A DNA stretch of 64,000 nt from Flammeovirgaceae bacterium UBA5585 (GCA_002425185.1 DILT01000006.1:34286-98285), one strand, 5' to 3'. Numbered from the stretch's first letter, positions 19,301 to 27,550 are shown. Notes: generated by a model from the letters alone, not told the origin. Program-made: numbers and translations.

Positions 19301-20642
19301 TTTTGGTTGCACCTCCTACAGTAACTTTATCCTTAAATAATTGCAACTCCCTTCCGGAAAGTTGCTGCATGGTGGCTTGTTGTGCCGTTATCTGAAAGGC
19401 AATAAACTCAACAATGATTACAGCTCCGTCTATAATAATCCCAAAGTCAATAGCACCAAGACTCATCAGGTTGGCATCCACGCCAAACAAATACATCAAA
19501 CTGAGTGCAAACAAAAGCGAAAGCGGAATGACCGAAGCTACCACAAATCCTGATCGGAAATTTCCTAAGAGCAATACCACAACAAACACAACGATCAGGC
19601 AGCCGAGAATTAAATTTTCAGCTACCGTAAAGGTAGTTCGGCCAATCAAATCACTCCGGTCGACAATAGGGTTTATAAACACGCCTTCAGGTAATGTATT
19701 TTGAATTTCGGTTACGCGTTTTTTTACCTCTTCAATTACTTTTCCGGAGTTGGCATCTTTCAGCATCATAATCTGCCCCAGTACTTTCTCTCCTTCACCA
19801 TTTCCGGTAATCGCACCAAATCGAACAGCATGACCAAAACCTACCGTGGCAATATCTTTAACCAGAACAGGTACGCCATTCCGTACATCCACGACAATTC
19901 GCTCAACATCATCCAGGGAACTCACCAACCCTTCGCCCCGGATGAAGTAACTTTCATTTGTTTTCTCAATGTACCCGCCACCGGCAGCACTGTTATTGGA
20001 TTGAAGTGCTTTAAAAACTTCTGCTACCGATAGATTCATGGAACGCAAACGTTCCGGATTTACTGCCACTTCATACTCTTTTAAAAAACCACCCCATGTA
20101 TTAATCTCCACAACACCTGAAATTCCGGAAAGCTGACGCTTAACAATCCAATCCTGCAGGGTTCTTAAATCGGTTAGTGTATACCTGCTGGCATGCTCAG
20201 GTTTTACATCCAAAGTGTATTGATAAATTTCTCCCAACCCGGTTGAGATCGGCCCCATCATCGGGCTGCCAAAACCAGCAGGTATTTTTTGTTCGGCTGA
20301 TTTTATTTTCTCTGCGATGAGTTGCCGCGGAAGGAAGGTGCCGATGTTATCATCAAAAACAATAGTAACAACGGAAAGGCCAAATTTTGAGATGGAACGG
20401 ATTTCATGCACACCGGGAAGATTCGCCATCTCCAATTCAATAGGATAGGTGATGAACTGTTCGATTTCTTCGGTGGCAAGATTGCGCGAAACCGTAATTA
20501 CCTGAACCTGGTTGTTGGTTATATCCGGCACTGCACCGATTGGGATATTGAACAGGGAGTACACACCAAAACCCATCATAATGGCTGTTAGTAAAAAGAT
20601 GATGAGTTTATTCCGGATGCTAAAGGCTATGATTTTTTCCAC
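16317..20642 (-). CDS. CzcA/CusA heavy-metal RND pump fused to a CzcC/TolC-like channel
   Basis: The 1441-residue product starts with GTG. Residues 1 to about 1040 are a complete HME-type RND transporter with 12 helices; the proton-relay triad Asp399, Asp405 and Glu412 in AIDFGIIIDGAVIIVE is intact. After NRSVKKH comes a second export-signal-like segment (PPIVLLILFALIIPFTSSAQ) with a signal-peptidase-like site between Ala1062 and Gln1063. Residues 1063-1441 are an outer-membrane efflux protein of the TolC family (TMEEAIDLAVKNN, then helical repeats). CzcA-CzcC fusions are known in Bacteroidota. Substrate is probably Cu, Ag, Zn, Co or Cd. Four tandem 11-bp boxes precede the gene, and a two-component system lies upstream. 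Confidence 0.92.
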   Translation of the reverse strand: MEKIIAFSIRNKLIIFLLTAIMMGFGVYSLFNIPIGAVPDITNNQVQVITVSRNLATEEIEQFITYPIELEMANLPGVHEIRSISKFGLSVVTIVFDDNIGTFLPRQLIAEKIKSAEQKIPAGFGSPMMGPISTGLGEIYQYTLDVKPEHASRYTLTDLRTLQDWIVKRQLSGISGVVEINTWGGFLKEYEVAVNPERLRSMNLSVAEVFKALQSNNSAAGGGYIEKTNESYFIRGEGLVSSLDDVERIVVDVRNGVPVLVKDIATVGFGHAVRFGAITGNGEGEKVLGQIMMLKDANSGKVIEEVKKRVTEIQNTLPEGVFINPIVDRSDLIGRTTFTVAENLILGCLIVVFVVVLLLGNFRSGFVVASVIPLSLLFALSLMYLFGVDANLMSLGAIDFGIIIDGAVIIVEFIAFQITAQQATMQQLSGRELQLFKDKVTVGGATKMMQSALFGQLIILIVFIPILSLSGVEGKMFKPMALTFSFALVGAIILCFTYVPVVSALFLKPAPENKRNISRRLMDWIERMHEPTMVWALHHKKIVLGSAVVLLLSAVLLFTRMGGEFVPTLDEGDFVIQPVLKTGTTLSKTIETITEMEKILLQFPEVDQVVSRIGAAEIPTDPMSMEESDVIIKLKPRKEWVTASDKDALADKFKEALTIIPGIEYEFTQPIEMRFNELITGVRADLAVKIFGEDMDVLSKKAFEIEKLIRPVEGAADIIVEKVSGLPQMSVLYDRAKIARYGLNILELNTLVSAGFAGLTAGSVFEGEKRFDLVIRFEKQSRADIENLRNMYVTLPTGGQIPLRELAEIRYSKGPAKISRDNTRRRIVVGINVRGRDLESVVKDVQTLIEANVKLPAGYSITYGGQFENLRSARARLMIAVPVALVLIFFLLYFAFSSVRDALMIYSAIPLSAVGGVVFLWIRDLPFSISAGVGFIALFGIAVLNGIVLIEHFKELKAHGLHDMKARILKGTKERLRPVLLTASAAALGFLPMAVSTNAGAEVQRPLATVVIGGLVSATVLTLVVLPVLYSIFDTNRSVKKHTPPIVLLILFALIIPFTSSAQQPRVVTMEEAIDLAVKNNAGLKSSYYAVEQSRALAKTSFDAPRPVVYFSRDENNLPPVGDALNVWGIQQNFRFPTVYAKQRQAFDGATRMQEQQYAMDSRKLAQDVSKAYITILYGQNLVKRYLFLDSIYTGFSLAADKRFAVGETNYLEKLTAETKKREAQLQVRQAQASIQSAYAELARWLQVNEEIRVVDSELLKIELEPINLSEHPGLLYFEQSKQTATLTNQVEKNKWLPDIHVAYFQGRNQAEDNKLYPGVQLGLAVPLWFGVQRASIQATQMQVERVNQQAEDFRLALTTRYVQLQRELDKHREALDFYDTTGRRLVEETINTAQRSFLSGELNFLQYVQAMDQAVVIEMNYLLSLYQYNITVIELNYLMY

Positions 20643-20659
20643 GTGACTGAATTGTTGCG

Positions 20660-20722
20660 TGAAGGTAGGATTGCACCCCTTAAAGTGCCCTTAACGTTTT
20701 CTTAAGATTTGCTTAGGATACA
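20660..20722 (-). promoter_or_regulatory. Promoter of the efflux operon with four tandem 11-bp boxes
   Basis: On the plus strand four boxes start at 20679, 20690, 20701 and 20712 (CTTAAAGTGCC, CTTAACGTTTT, CTTAAGATTTG, CTTAGGATACA), exactly 11 bp apart. On the minus strand a -7-like element TACCTTCA (20660-20667) lies 11 bp downstream of the last box, and the GTG start follows 17 nt later. The same arrangement precedes the response-regulator gene. Direct repeats with one-helical-turn spacing are what OmpR/CusR-type regulators bind. Confidence 0.7.
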
Positions 20723-20734
20723 AAATATGTTGAA

Positions 20735-20786
20735 TTAGTGTTTTGTGGCATAGGTGTAACTCTTTCCTTTTGCCACTAAACACTAA
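20735..20786. repeat. Intergenic inverted repeat, family of TTAGTG...GTGGC/GCCAC...CACTAA
   Basis: Arms 20735-20749 and 20772-20786 (TTAGTGTTTTGTGGC and its reverse complement) match at 14 of 15 positions around a 22-nt loop. It lies just after the histidine kinase stop on the minus strand. Related copies are at 22987-23054, 35201-35273 and half of one at 58453-58476. Confidence 0.7.
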
Positions 20787-20815
20787 GTGACTAAGTGAGT
20801 AAAGGTGAAGATTAA

Positions 20816-22192
20816 CTATTCCGGAAAACGAAGGGTAAATGTTGAGCCTTTATTAAGCTCACTTTCAACCGTAAGTTTGATAGACAATTGGGCGCATGCC
20901 TTTTGTACAAGCGACAACCCAAGTCCAATACCCTTTATCGATTTATGATGAAGAGCGTCTGATCGGTAAAAGGGTTGAAAAATCCGCTCATGATCATTCC
21001 GATCAATACCTATACCCTGATCGCTTACGGAAATCTGTACCACCGGAGTAGTTGTTGCTCGAACAATAACTTCTTTACCTTGTGGTGAATACTTTACTGC
21101 ATTGGAGATTAGGTTTTCTAAAATAACTTCCAGCAAATATGGATCAGACTGAACGGTTAAGTCGGGTGAGCATTCTGTTTTAATTGTCACACCCGCTGTG
21201 GACCAGGAAGGTTGATGGCGGTTGATTAAGTCTGCGATAAAGTCGTTAACATTAATCTCAACCGATTCGGGGGTTTTAGCGGGATGATCGAACCGGGCAA
21301 GCAACAGCAGTTGTTCTACAATAACATGCATCCGATCAATTTCACGAATGCTTACTTCAACTTTTTCTACATATTCCTCCGGTGTTCTTGGTTTTCTGAT
21401 CAACACCTCCAGGGTTCCTCTTAAAACAGCCAGTGGTGTACGCAGTTCATGTGAGGCATCGGCTGTGAATTGTTTTTCCCGCTCCAGGGCTGATTCAATT
21501 CTGCCCAGCAACTGATTAATAGAATTGGTTAAATGAAACAATTCATCTTTCTGTGCCGGTAAGGAAATGCGTTCATTCAGGTTACTTTCGGTTATGCGAT
21601 TGGTTGTTTCTAAAATAGTTTTAACGGGCACAATGCTTCGCCCGGCCAGCCAGCGTGTTGTACCAAACAGAACGAGCAACACCACAGGATACAAACCAAG
21701 AAGCAATCGTTGTAATGTACCAAGTAATTGTTCGGCACTTTCAGATGAGATAGCTGTAACAATATACCCTACTGTTTTACCCTGATCGGTAACGGGAATC
21801 TGGCGCTGGCGGATGCGTTTACCATTCAGAAGGTAATCCGAATCTACCGGCTTGTTAAAATCGGGTTGAACCGCAAGCGAGTTCTCTTTAAGGTTAGGCG
21901 ACTTGTCGCGTACAACACCCTGCGCATCCACCAGTTGAATAAACACCGGGTTCACTTCCACTTCGCGGTGTTCACGCTCTTCCATTTCGGTTCGGTTGAT
22001 AAAGCGTATTCTTCCGCTCTCAATCATAATCTCCTTTTGGTGCTTTATCGCTTCGTAGGATAAAATATTCTCCAGGTCGCCATAGACTAAATTTCTGATC
22101 ACCATAAAAATGGTAATAAATACCAGGGCCACCAGCAACGCAGTGGCCGCCAGGTACGAAAATGCTATCCGGTTTTTGAACGAAACGGTCAT
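20816..22192 (-). CDS. Sensor histidine kinase of the metal two-component system (CusS-like)
   Basis: The 458-residue kinase has two membrane helices (about 12-34 and 160-182) around a 120-residue periplasmic sensor, a HAMP segment, and a HisKA domain with His248 in SHELRTPLA. The ATPase follows, with NLISNAVKYS, DQGIGID and GIGLGLSLV. Architecture fits CusS/CzcS kinases that sense periplasmic metal. The sensor region contains HREVEVN but no clear metal-binding cluster. It overlaps the response-regulator gene by 4 bp and precedes the efflux operon on the same strand, which supports a role in metal-induced efflux. Confidence 0.9.
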   Translation of the reverse strand: MTVSFKNRIAFSYLAATALLVALVFITIFMVIRNLVYGDLENILSYEAIKHQKEIMIESGRIRFINRTEMEEREHREVEVNPVFIQLVDAQGVVRDKSPNLKENSLAVQPDFNKPVDSDYLLNGKRIRQRQIPVTDQGKTVGYIVTAISSESAEQLLGTLQRLLLGLYPVVLLVLFGTTRWLAGRSIVPVKTILETTNRITESNLNERISLPAQKDELFHLTNSINQLLGRIESALEREKQFTADASHELRTPLAVLRGTLEVLIRKPRTPEEYVEKVEVSIREIDRMHVIVEQLLLLARFDHPAKTPESVEINVNDFIADLINRHQPSWSTAGVTIKTECSPDLTVQSDPYLLEVILENLISNAVKYSPQGKEVIVRATTTPVVQISVSDQGIGIDRNDHERIFQPFYRSDALHHKSIKGIGLGLSLVQKACAQLSIKLTVESELNKGSTFTLRFPE

Positions 22193-22857
22193 GATTCCCG
22201 GGCGATATAGCCCACCCCACGAATGGTTTGAATGTATTCTTCGTCTTTTTGTATTTTCAATTTCTTGCGCAAGGCATTTATAAACACATCAATTACACCG
22301 CTGTCGCTGGTGGCATCCATTCCCCAAATACTATCCATTATTTTATTTCTCCGGCAAACTTTTCCTTTGTGCCGCATCAGGTATTCCAATAGCTGAAATT
22401 CCTTTTGGGTTAGTGATATTTCTTCTTCGTGTTTAAAAACCTGATGGGTTTCTGTATTCATTGAAAAAGGGCCAAGCCTAAACACACCATTATGCTCTGC
22501 TATGGGGCGTAGCTGAACTTTAATGCGCTCCAGCAATTCTTCGAAATGGAAAGGCTTTCGGATGTAATCATTCGCCCCGGCTTGTAAACCGAAAACAGCA
22601 TCCTGCACCGTATCGCGTGCTGTGAGAAATATAATGGGTGTCTCTTTGTTTTCTTTGCGGTAAGCTTTACAAAGTTCAATGCCGGTGAGTTTTGGCAGCA
22701 TCCAATCCACCAGCAATAAGTCGTATGTTTCTGTTATTGCCAGATGGAGGCCCGTTTGCCCATCAGGGGCTATGTCTACTTCATAGCCTTCTTCTTCCAA
22801 CCCCTGTTTAAGGAAATTAGTGATGCCGGTTTCATCTTCAATTACGAGAATACGCAT
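22189..22857 (-). CDS. OmpR-family response regulator (CusR-like)
   Basis: This 222-residue regulator has a receiver domain with acidic pair Glu7-Asp8, phospho-acceptor Asp51 (LLLVDWMLPK), Thr79 and Lys101, then a winged-helix DNA-binding domain (LTQKEFQLLEYLMRHKGKVCRRNKI, residues about 146-170, and YIQTIRGVGYIA). It should be phosphorylated by the kinase encoded downstream with a 4-bp overlap. Its own promoter and that of the RND operon share four tandem boxes at matching positions, so it probably activates both. A -7 element only 4 nt from the ATG suggests a leaderless transcript. Confidence 0.92.
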   Translation of the reverse strand: MRILVIEDETGITNFLKQGLEEEGYEVDIAPDGQTGLHLAITETYDLLLVDWMLPKLTGIELCKAYRKENKETPIIFLTARDTVQDAVFGLQAGANDYIRKPFHFEELLERIKVQLRPIAEHNGVFRLGPFSMNTETHQVFKHEEEISLTQKEFQLLEYLMRHKGKVCRRNKIMDSIWGMDATSDSGVIDVFINALRKKLKIQKDEEYIQTIRGVGYIARES

Positions 22858-22861
22858 TTTA

Positions 22862-22924
22862 CAAAACTAAGCATTACCGACTTAGAAAAAGCTTTACGAT
22901 TGCTTAAGATTTGCTTAACGCTGG
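22862..22924 (-). promoter_or_regulatory. Promoter of the regulator gene with the same four tandem boxes
   Basis: Boxes on the plus strand begin at 22881, 22892, 22903 and 22914 (CTTAGAAAAAG, CTTTACGATTG, CTTAAGATTTG, CTTAACGCTGG), again 11 bp apart. The third is identical to the third box of the efflux promoter. Minus-strand TAGTTTTG (22862-22869), a match to TAnnTTTG, lies 11 bp downstream, just as at the efflux operon, and 4 nt before the ATG. Confidence 0.75.
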
Positions 22925-22986
22925 TTATAGAATTGAAATCAGGTACAAAACAGAAGATGCGATCGCTTAATCTGGCCGTAATAAGA

Positions 22987-23054
22987 TTTGGTGTTTTGGT
23001 GTTTTGTGGCTAAGAATAGACATGCTTCCTGCCACTAAAGCACGAAATCACAAA
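22987..23054. repeat. Intergenic inverted repeat, second copy
   Basis: Left arm 22987-23010, ending GTTTTGTGGC, pairs imperfectly with 23031-23054, starting GCCACTAAAGCAC, across a 20-nt loop. The arms keep a 7-8-nt periodicity of GTG or CAC. It fills most of the 264-bp gap between the regulator and the next gene; nothing else is recognised there beyond the regulator promoter. Confidence 0.6.
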
Positions 23055-23121
23055 AAATAATTATACCACATAACACGAGACCAAAGCCATTGATGTTCAC
23101 CCAAAGGCTGCTCGACCAGTT

Positions 23122-23523
23122 TCAGGTTACTATATTTCGCTTCGTAAGCAAAATTCCGGAAACAACCAGCAACACACTCAAAGCACCAAATATGATGTGC
23201 AGATAGTTTACGGTTTGCAGCATGATCATCTGCACCACAATCCACCCGATTAAAATGAATCCCTGCAGAATGGTTAGTTTAATGTAATGCTTCGATTTAG
23301 CCACCACAAAAAAAGCAATCACCAGACTGAGCAATCCATTGGCAACAAATAAAACAATACCGGGAATCAGGTAATTTGAGAAGGGTGTATGTTCCAGCAA
23401 ATTTAGTGGCATATCTAATCCTGAACCATCCGGTTTACTCATTAGCATATAGCCTCCAAAGCAGGCCGAAATACCGTTGAACAATAAAAGCAAAATAATC
23501 AATATGCGTGTAGTCTTTATCAT
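23122..23523 (-). CDS. Four-helix membrane protein of unknown function
   Basis: The 133 residues form four hydrophobic helices (about 5-25, 50-74, 80-103 and 108-127) with short loops. The arrangement is like the small DoxX or DUF-type inner-membrane proteins, but no family is recognised with confidence. Its ATG overlaps the stop of the flavodoxin gene by 4 bp, so the two are co-translated and may act together, for example as a membrane partner of the flavoprotein (inference). Confidence 0.7.
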   Translation of the reverse strand: MIKTTRILIILLLLFNGISACFGGYMLMSKPDGSGLDMPLNLLEHTPFSNYLIPGIVLFVANGLLSLVIAFFVVAKSKHYIKLTILQGFILIGWIVVQMIMLQTVNYLHIIFGALSVLLVVSGILLTKRNIVT

Positions 23524-23996
23524 ACAACAAATGAGGCAGCAAATTTTGCTATAGCCGGGTAATTAATCGCTGACCTGGACTTCTTTTCGTTAGCCACCAT
23601 GCGAATGATAAAACGTTCCATGAAATTCATTTTCTCAAAAAGAAATTCACCACCAAAAAGTCCTGCTGCTCGTGCATGGCTGCGTAACTCACCGGGAAAA
23701 GCATTTTCAAATTCCTGCATTCCCTGTTCTTTGTTCATATAACATATAAACAAGCCCAGCTTCTTGTTCAGTAGTTCCTGCTTATAATCCCTGCAAAACT
23801 GTTTAATACCGAGCTGTATTTGCCCGACATGAATTGATCCGCCAATGATTATTGTTCCGTACCGGGATAAATCCGGGATGGAGTCATGTTCCAGGTTTAC
23901 AACATCAGTTACTGACTTTCCCATTAATTCCATTAGCTTTTCAACCACCTTTTCGGTAGTGCCATGATGGGTCATGTAAACAATCAGAATACGCAT
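23520..23996 (-). CDS. Flavodoxin-domain protein (HemG-like)
   Basis: This 158-residue protein starts with the FMN-binding pattern MRILIVYMTHHGTTEKV, where THHGTT is the phosphate loop, and continues with IIIGGSIHVGQIQ and FICYMNKEQG, typical of flavodoxin-fold proteins of the menaquinone-dependent protoporphyrinogen oxidase (HemG) group. Length is close to HemG (about 170). A haem-synthesis role is possible, but many Bacteroidota use HemY or HemJ, so the assignment stops at flavodoxin domain. It is coupled to the downstream membrane protein. Confidence 0.82.
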   Translation of the reverse strand: MRILIVYMTHHGTTEKVVEKLMELMGKSVTDVVNLEHDSIPDLSRYGTIIIGGSIHVGQIQLGIKQFCRDYKQELLNKKLGLFICYMNKEQGMQEFENAFPGELRSHARAAGLFGGEFLFEKMNFMERFIIRMVANEKKSRSAINYPAIAKFAASFVV

Positions 23997-24095
23997 AGGC
24001 CTTACATCAGGCCATCAAGCTACCAGGCTGGTACTAGCTATTCTATGATAACCATCAAGTCAAAAACTGATTCCTGTCAGATCAGAAAATATTCA

Positions 24096-25898
24096 TCAGG
24101 TGTACATCCGGTCTATTTCCTTCTGATAGTGCTCCATAAGCAAATGCCTAACAGGTTTTAGTGTCGTGGTAAGTTCACCGGCTTCAACACTCCAATCCTG
24201 GTGGCAGAGCACAAAATCCTTTACGCGTTCAACATTGGGAAGCTCTTCATTAAGCAAGTCAATCTCCTGCTTAAACTTTTCCCGGACTTTAATATTATAA
24301 ACCATAAATTCAGGAGCGGTCCAATGAATGCCTTCCTGGATGCACCACATTTCCAACCATTCAAAGTTGGGAACAATCAATGCTGTTATGTACGGTCGTT
24401 GAAACCCGATGATCAGGCAACGTAGTATAAACGAAGATTGCATGAAATGATTTTGCAACGGCAGGGGGGCAATGTATTTGCCGGCCGAAGTCTTAAAAAT
24501 ATCTTTCTTTCGGTCGGTGATTTTAAGAAATCGTTCATATACTATTTTACCCACATCGCCTGTGCGAAACCAACCCTCCGGAGTAAATACTTCTGCATTC
24601 AATTCGGGCCGTTTATAATATCCCTTCATCACATTATTGCCCATCACTAAAACCTCTCCTTCTCCCTCCTCATTGGGATTGTCAATTTTTATTTCCACAC
24701 CCGGTATAGCCATACCCACAGTACCGAACCGGTTTAGTCCGGGTTCAAAGCGGTTTACGGAAATAAAAGGCGCGGTTTCCGTCATGCCGTAACCTTCTGC
24801 CACAAAAATTCCTGCAGCTGAAAATAGCCTGCCGATTTCAGGTCGCAATGAAGCAGCACCCACCACCATGTACCGTATTTTTCCGCCCAGTTTTTTGCGC
24901 CATTGACTCAACACCAAAATGCGGGCAATGGCAAGCTTAATTAACAATACCGGTTTCAGTGTTCCTGGCCTGTATAGCTTGCCGGTTTCCATAGCCCAGC
25001 GAATTACTCTTCGCTTAAACCAATTGCGCTGCAGCGTTTGCTCCAGCATGAAATCGTACATCTTTTCAAGCACGCGCGGCACACTGGTACAAAAGTGCGG
25101 GCGAACGGTTTTGAAATCATGCGTAAACGTATCCTTATGCTGATTGAAATAAACAGAAACACCAAAGGCCAGGTAAGCGTAACAAGCCACGCGTTCAAAA
25201 ATATGGCTGAACGGAAGGAAGCTCAATACCCGATGCTTCGGTTCAAGCGGTAACAAGGTTAAAATAGACTTGATACTACTTACCACATTACGATGCGTAA
25301 GCATAACACCCTTCGGAATACCGGAACTTCCGGAGGTATACATGATCGTAAAAACATCATGCTCAGTAATTGATGCCCGGATGGCACTCAATTGCTCCAC
25401 TGCCTGTGTTGAAGGTTTAGCCGTTGCCATGGGTTTAAAAAATCCCTTTTCTCCGGATTCAAGGTGAAAAAGATCAAGGGACTTAGCCAGACCTTTTATT
25501 ACCAATTGAAATTTATAGAACAACCCCGTATCAGCAGCAATGCATAGTCGTGCTTCTGTTTCAGAAAAAATAACTTCGATGTCCTTCGCGTTTGCTGTAG
25601 GATGAACCGGCACCACTACCAATCCTGCCTGCTGACAGGCCAGGTCAAGAATAACCCAATCGGCACTACCCGTTACCGGGACAAAAATGATTTTCTCCCC
25701 CGATCGGTAACCTTGTTCGATGAACCAACACGCAAGGGCTTCAGCTTTCTTTTGAACCTCATGGATGGAATAGCCATGCCACGTTGCATCGGTATAATAA
25801 TTCAACGCATTCGCATTCGGATATTTTTGTTGTTGATACGTTACAATATCGAATACCCGCTGAAAATTACTGGATGCTCTTTTGGTAATAGTAGTCAT
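24096..25898 (-). CDS. Long-chain acyl-CoA synthetase (AMP-dependent ligase)
   Basis: The 600-residue enzyme has the AMP-binding P-loop YTSGSSGIPKGVMLTHRN (near residue 190), the motif GYGMTETAP, and GWFRTGDVGKI with the downstream DRKKDIFKTSAGKYIAP that carries the catalytic lysine. This is the FadD15-like long-chain acyl-CoA synthetase pattern: fatty acid, ATP and CoA give acyl-CoA, AMP and pyrophosphate. It is the last gene of a four-gene run with gaps of 15, 20 and 6 bp (VOC protein, two alpha/beta hydrolases, this gene). Hydrolases releasing fatty acids and a ligase activating them would fit together. Confidence 0.92.
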   Translation of the reverse strand: MTTITKRASSNFQRVFDIVTYQQQKYPNANALNYYTDATWHGYSIHEVQKKAEALACWFIEQGYRSGEKIIFVPVTGSADWVILDLACQQAGLVVVPVHPTANAKDIEVIFSETEARLCIAADTGLFYKFQLVIKGLAKSLDLFHLESGEKGFFKPMATAKPSTQAVEQLSAIRASITEHDVFTIMYTSGSSGIPKGVMLTHRNVVSSIKSILTLLPLEPKHRVLSFLPFSHIFERVACYAYLAFGVSVYFNQHKDTFTHDFKTVRPHFCTSVPRVLEKMYDFMLEQTLQRNWFKRRVIRWAMETGKLYRPGTLKPVLLIKLAIARILVLSQWRKKLGGKIRYMVVGAASLRPEIGRLFSAAGIFVAEGYGMTETAPFISVNRFEPGLNRFGTVGMAIPGVEIKIDNPNEEGEGEVLVMGNNVMKGYYKRPELNAEVFTPEGWFRTGDVGKIVYERFLKITDRKKDIFKTSAGKYIAPLPLQNHFMQSSFILRCLIIGFQRPYITALIVPNFEWLEMWCIQEGIHWTAPEFMVYNIKVREKFKQEIDLLNEELPNVERVKDFVLCHQDWSVEAGELTTTLKPVRHLLMEHYQKEIDRMYT

Positions 25899-25904
25899 GC
25901 GCCA

Positions 25905-26708
25905 TTAACGGGTTACCGGTTTTACATACAGGATGTGGTATAGCGTATCAAAAAATTCTGGGTACTCCGGTAAATTATTATGGCGCGCGCCTTGAATGCT
26001 GTGTAAGGTAATCTTATCCGGGTATAGGTTTTTTAATTTTACACTCTGCGCATAGGATATAAGCCTGTCGTATGTGCCGTGGATAATGTGTACCGGGCAG
26101 TTAACCGTTTTGAGGTATTGGTCGGTACGGATATCGTATTTCAGCAGCCATCGTAACGGAATGAAAAACAAGTACCGGTTTACATTATAGAAAAAACTAA
26201 AATATGGGGAATCCAGAATGAGCAAGGCAGGTTTATTCCAGGAGGCAATGCGGGCGGCAATACCACTGCCCCAGGAGCGGCCATACAATACAATTTTATT
26301 TTCAGGATACGATTCACTTAGCCATTTATACATAAACTGAGCATCATTAAATACGCGTGTCTGACTTCGTTTACCCCGGCTTTTGCCAAACCCCCGGTAA
26401 TCCATCATAAAAAAGTCATATCCGTTGCTTAAAAAATCCTTGGCAAATTTTCCCCAGCCTTTAAGACTTTTTGAGTTTCCCTTTAAGTAGTAAACCACAC
26501 CCCTGGAATTGGGCACCTTAAAATAGATTGCATTGATTCGTCCGCCATCCTCCATATCAAAATCCAGTTCTTCAAACGGAAAGGGATACTTATACTGAAA
26601 TGCCGTGGAGAGAATTTCGGGACGAAAAAATCCGTAATGCTGAAAAAAGTAAAAGGAAATACAAATACCGGAATAAAGGAGGAGCAGAATTAAAAAGGCA
26701 GTGACCAT
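25905..26708 (-). CDS. Alpha/beta hydrolase, membrane-anchored (copy 2)
   Basis: The 267-residue protein begins with a hydrophobic anchor (AFLILLLLYSGICISFYFF) and has an alpha/beta hydrolase fold: FMMDYRGFGKS, the nucleophile elbow GRSWGS, the acid in HGTYDRLI and the catalytic histidine in ARHNN. It is of the FrsA or BEM46-like serine hydrolase type. It is a paralogue of the neighbouring upstream gene, with the same length, anchor and motif order, so the pair arose by tandem duplication. Substrate unknown; lipid or ester hydrolysis near the membrane is likely. Six bp separate it from the acyl-CoA synthetase. Confidence 0.87.
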   Translation of the reverse strand: MVTAFLILLLLYSGICISFYFFQHYGFFRPEILSTAFQYKYPFPFEELDFDMEDGGRINAIYFKVPNSRGVVYYLKGNSKSLKGWGKFAKDFLSNGYDFFMMDYRGFGKSRGKRSQTRVFNDAQFMYKWLSESYPENKIVLYGRSWGSGIAARIASWNKPALLILDSPYFSFFYNVNRYLFFIPLRWLLKYDIRTDQYLKTVNCPVHIIHGTYDRLISYAQSVKLKNLYPDKITLHSIQGARHNNLPEYPEFFDTLYHILYVKPVTR

Positions 26709-26728
26709 GATTGGTCTAATTTAGCCAA

Positions 26729-27535
26729 TTATTGAAGAACCCTGGCAATTGCCCGATGATACTCCGCGAACTCATTCAGGTTTTTGTGTCCTCCCCCATT
26801 TATGATTATGAACTCATCGCCTGTTTTCAGATAGTCTTTGAGTCTTATAGCCGACTCAAGCGGTACAATCCAATCGTCTGTACCATGTATAACCAGTACG
26901 CTACACTTCACGTGATGCAAGTGATCCTTATTCGATAAAGTGAGTCTTTTGGCAAGAAAACGGGTAACGGGTTTAAAGGCCGGGTGAGCCACCGTGTTAA
27001 TCTCATCAAACGGGGTTTCCAGAATCAGGTAATCAGCTTCATTTGTTGTGGCCAGTTTTGATGCCACTGCTGCACCCAATGAGCGACCGTAAAGAATCAA
27101 CCGGTTATATTGAAAATTCTGTCGACTCCAATCAAACACGACTTGTGCATCCTGGTATAAGTTTGCCTCCGATGGTTCCCCTTCGCTTTTGCCATAGCCC
27201 CGGTAATCCACCATCAGCACATCGTATCCAACCTGGGTGAGGTCTGCCGCATAGTTGCCCCACCGCTGCAGGTTATCGGCATTGCCATGAAAATACAGGA
27301 TGAGGCCCTTAACCGGTTGCTGTGTTTTAAACAACAGTGCGTTGAGAACGATGCCCTCTTGTACCGGAATAAAATATTCTTCAAATGATTCTGCAAATTG
27401 AAAATTGTAATCCGGAGGTAATTTATCAGCTTGAAAAACAAAACGTTCCTGGAAAAAATAGAAACCAAAAGCTGTAAGCAGATACACCAACGCGAACAGC
27501 AGGGCAATTTTGAGAATGGAGAGAAGTTTTTTCAC
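26729..27535 (-). CDS. Alpha/beta hydrolase, membrane-anchored (copy 1)
   Basis: The 268-residue product has an N-terminal hydrophobic helix (LLFALVYLLTAFGFYFF) and a serine hydrolase core: LILYFHGNADNLQRWG, VDYRGYGKSEGEPS, nucleophile GRSLGAA, acid HGTDDWIV and histidine GGGHKNL. This is the BEM46-like group. It is 20 bp upstream of its paralogue. All catalytic residues are present. A role in lipid turnover is inferred from the acyl-CoA synthetase in the same operon. Confidence 0.88.
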   Translation of the reverse strand: MKKLLSILKIALLFALVYLLTAFGFYFFQERFVFQADKLPPDYNFQFAESFEEYFIPVQEGIVLNALLFKTQQPVKGLILYFHGNADNLQRWGNYAADLTQVGYDVLMVDYRGYGKSEGEPSEANLYQDAQVVFDWSRQNFQYNRLILYGRSLGAAVASKLATTNEADYLILETPFDEINTVAHPAFKPVTRFLAKRLTLSNKDHLHHVKCSVLVIHGTDDWIVPLESAIRLKDYLKTGDEFIIINGGGHKNLNEFAEYHRAIARVLQ

Positions 27536-27550
27536 AATACGATTTGCGTG

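Noticed and set aside
23520..23996. hemG gene symbol
   Set aside because: Flavodoxin-type motifs are clear, but oxidase function is not provable from sequence.
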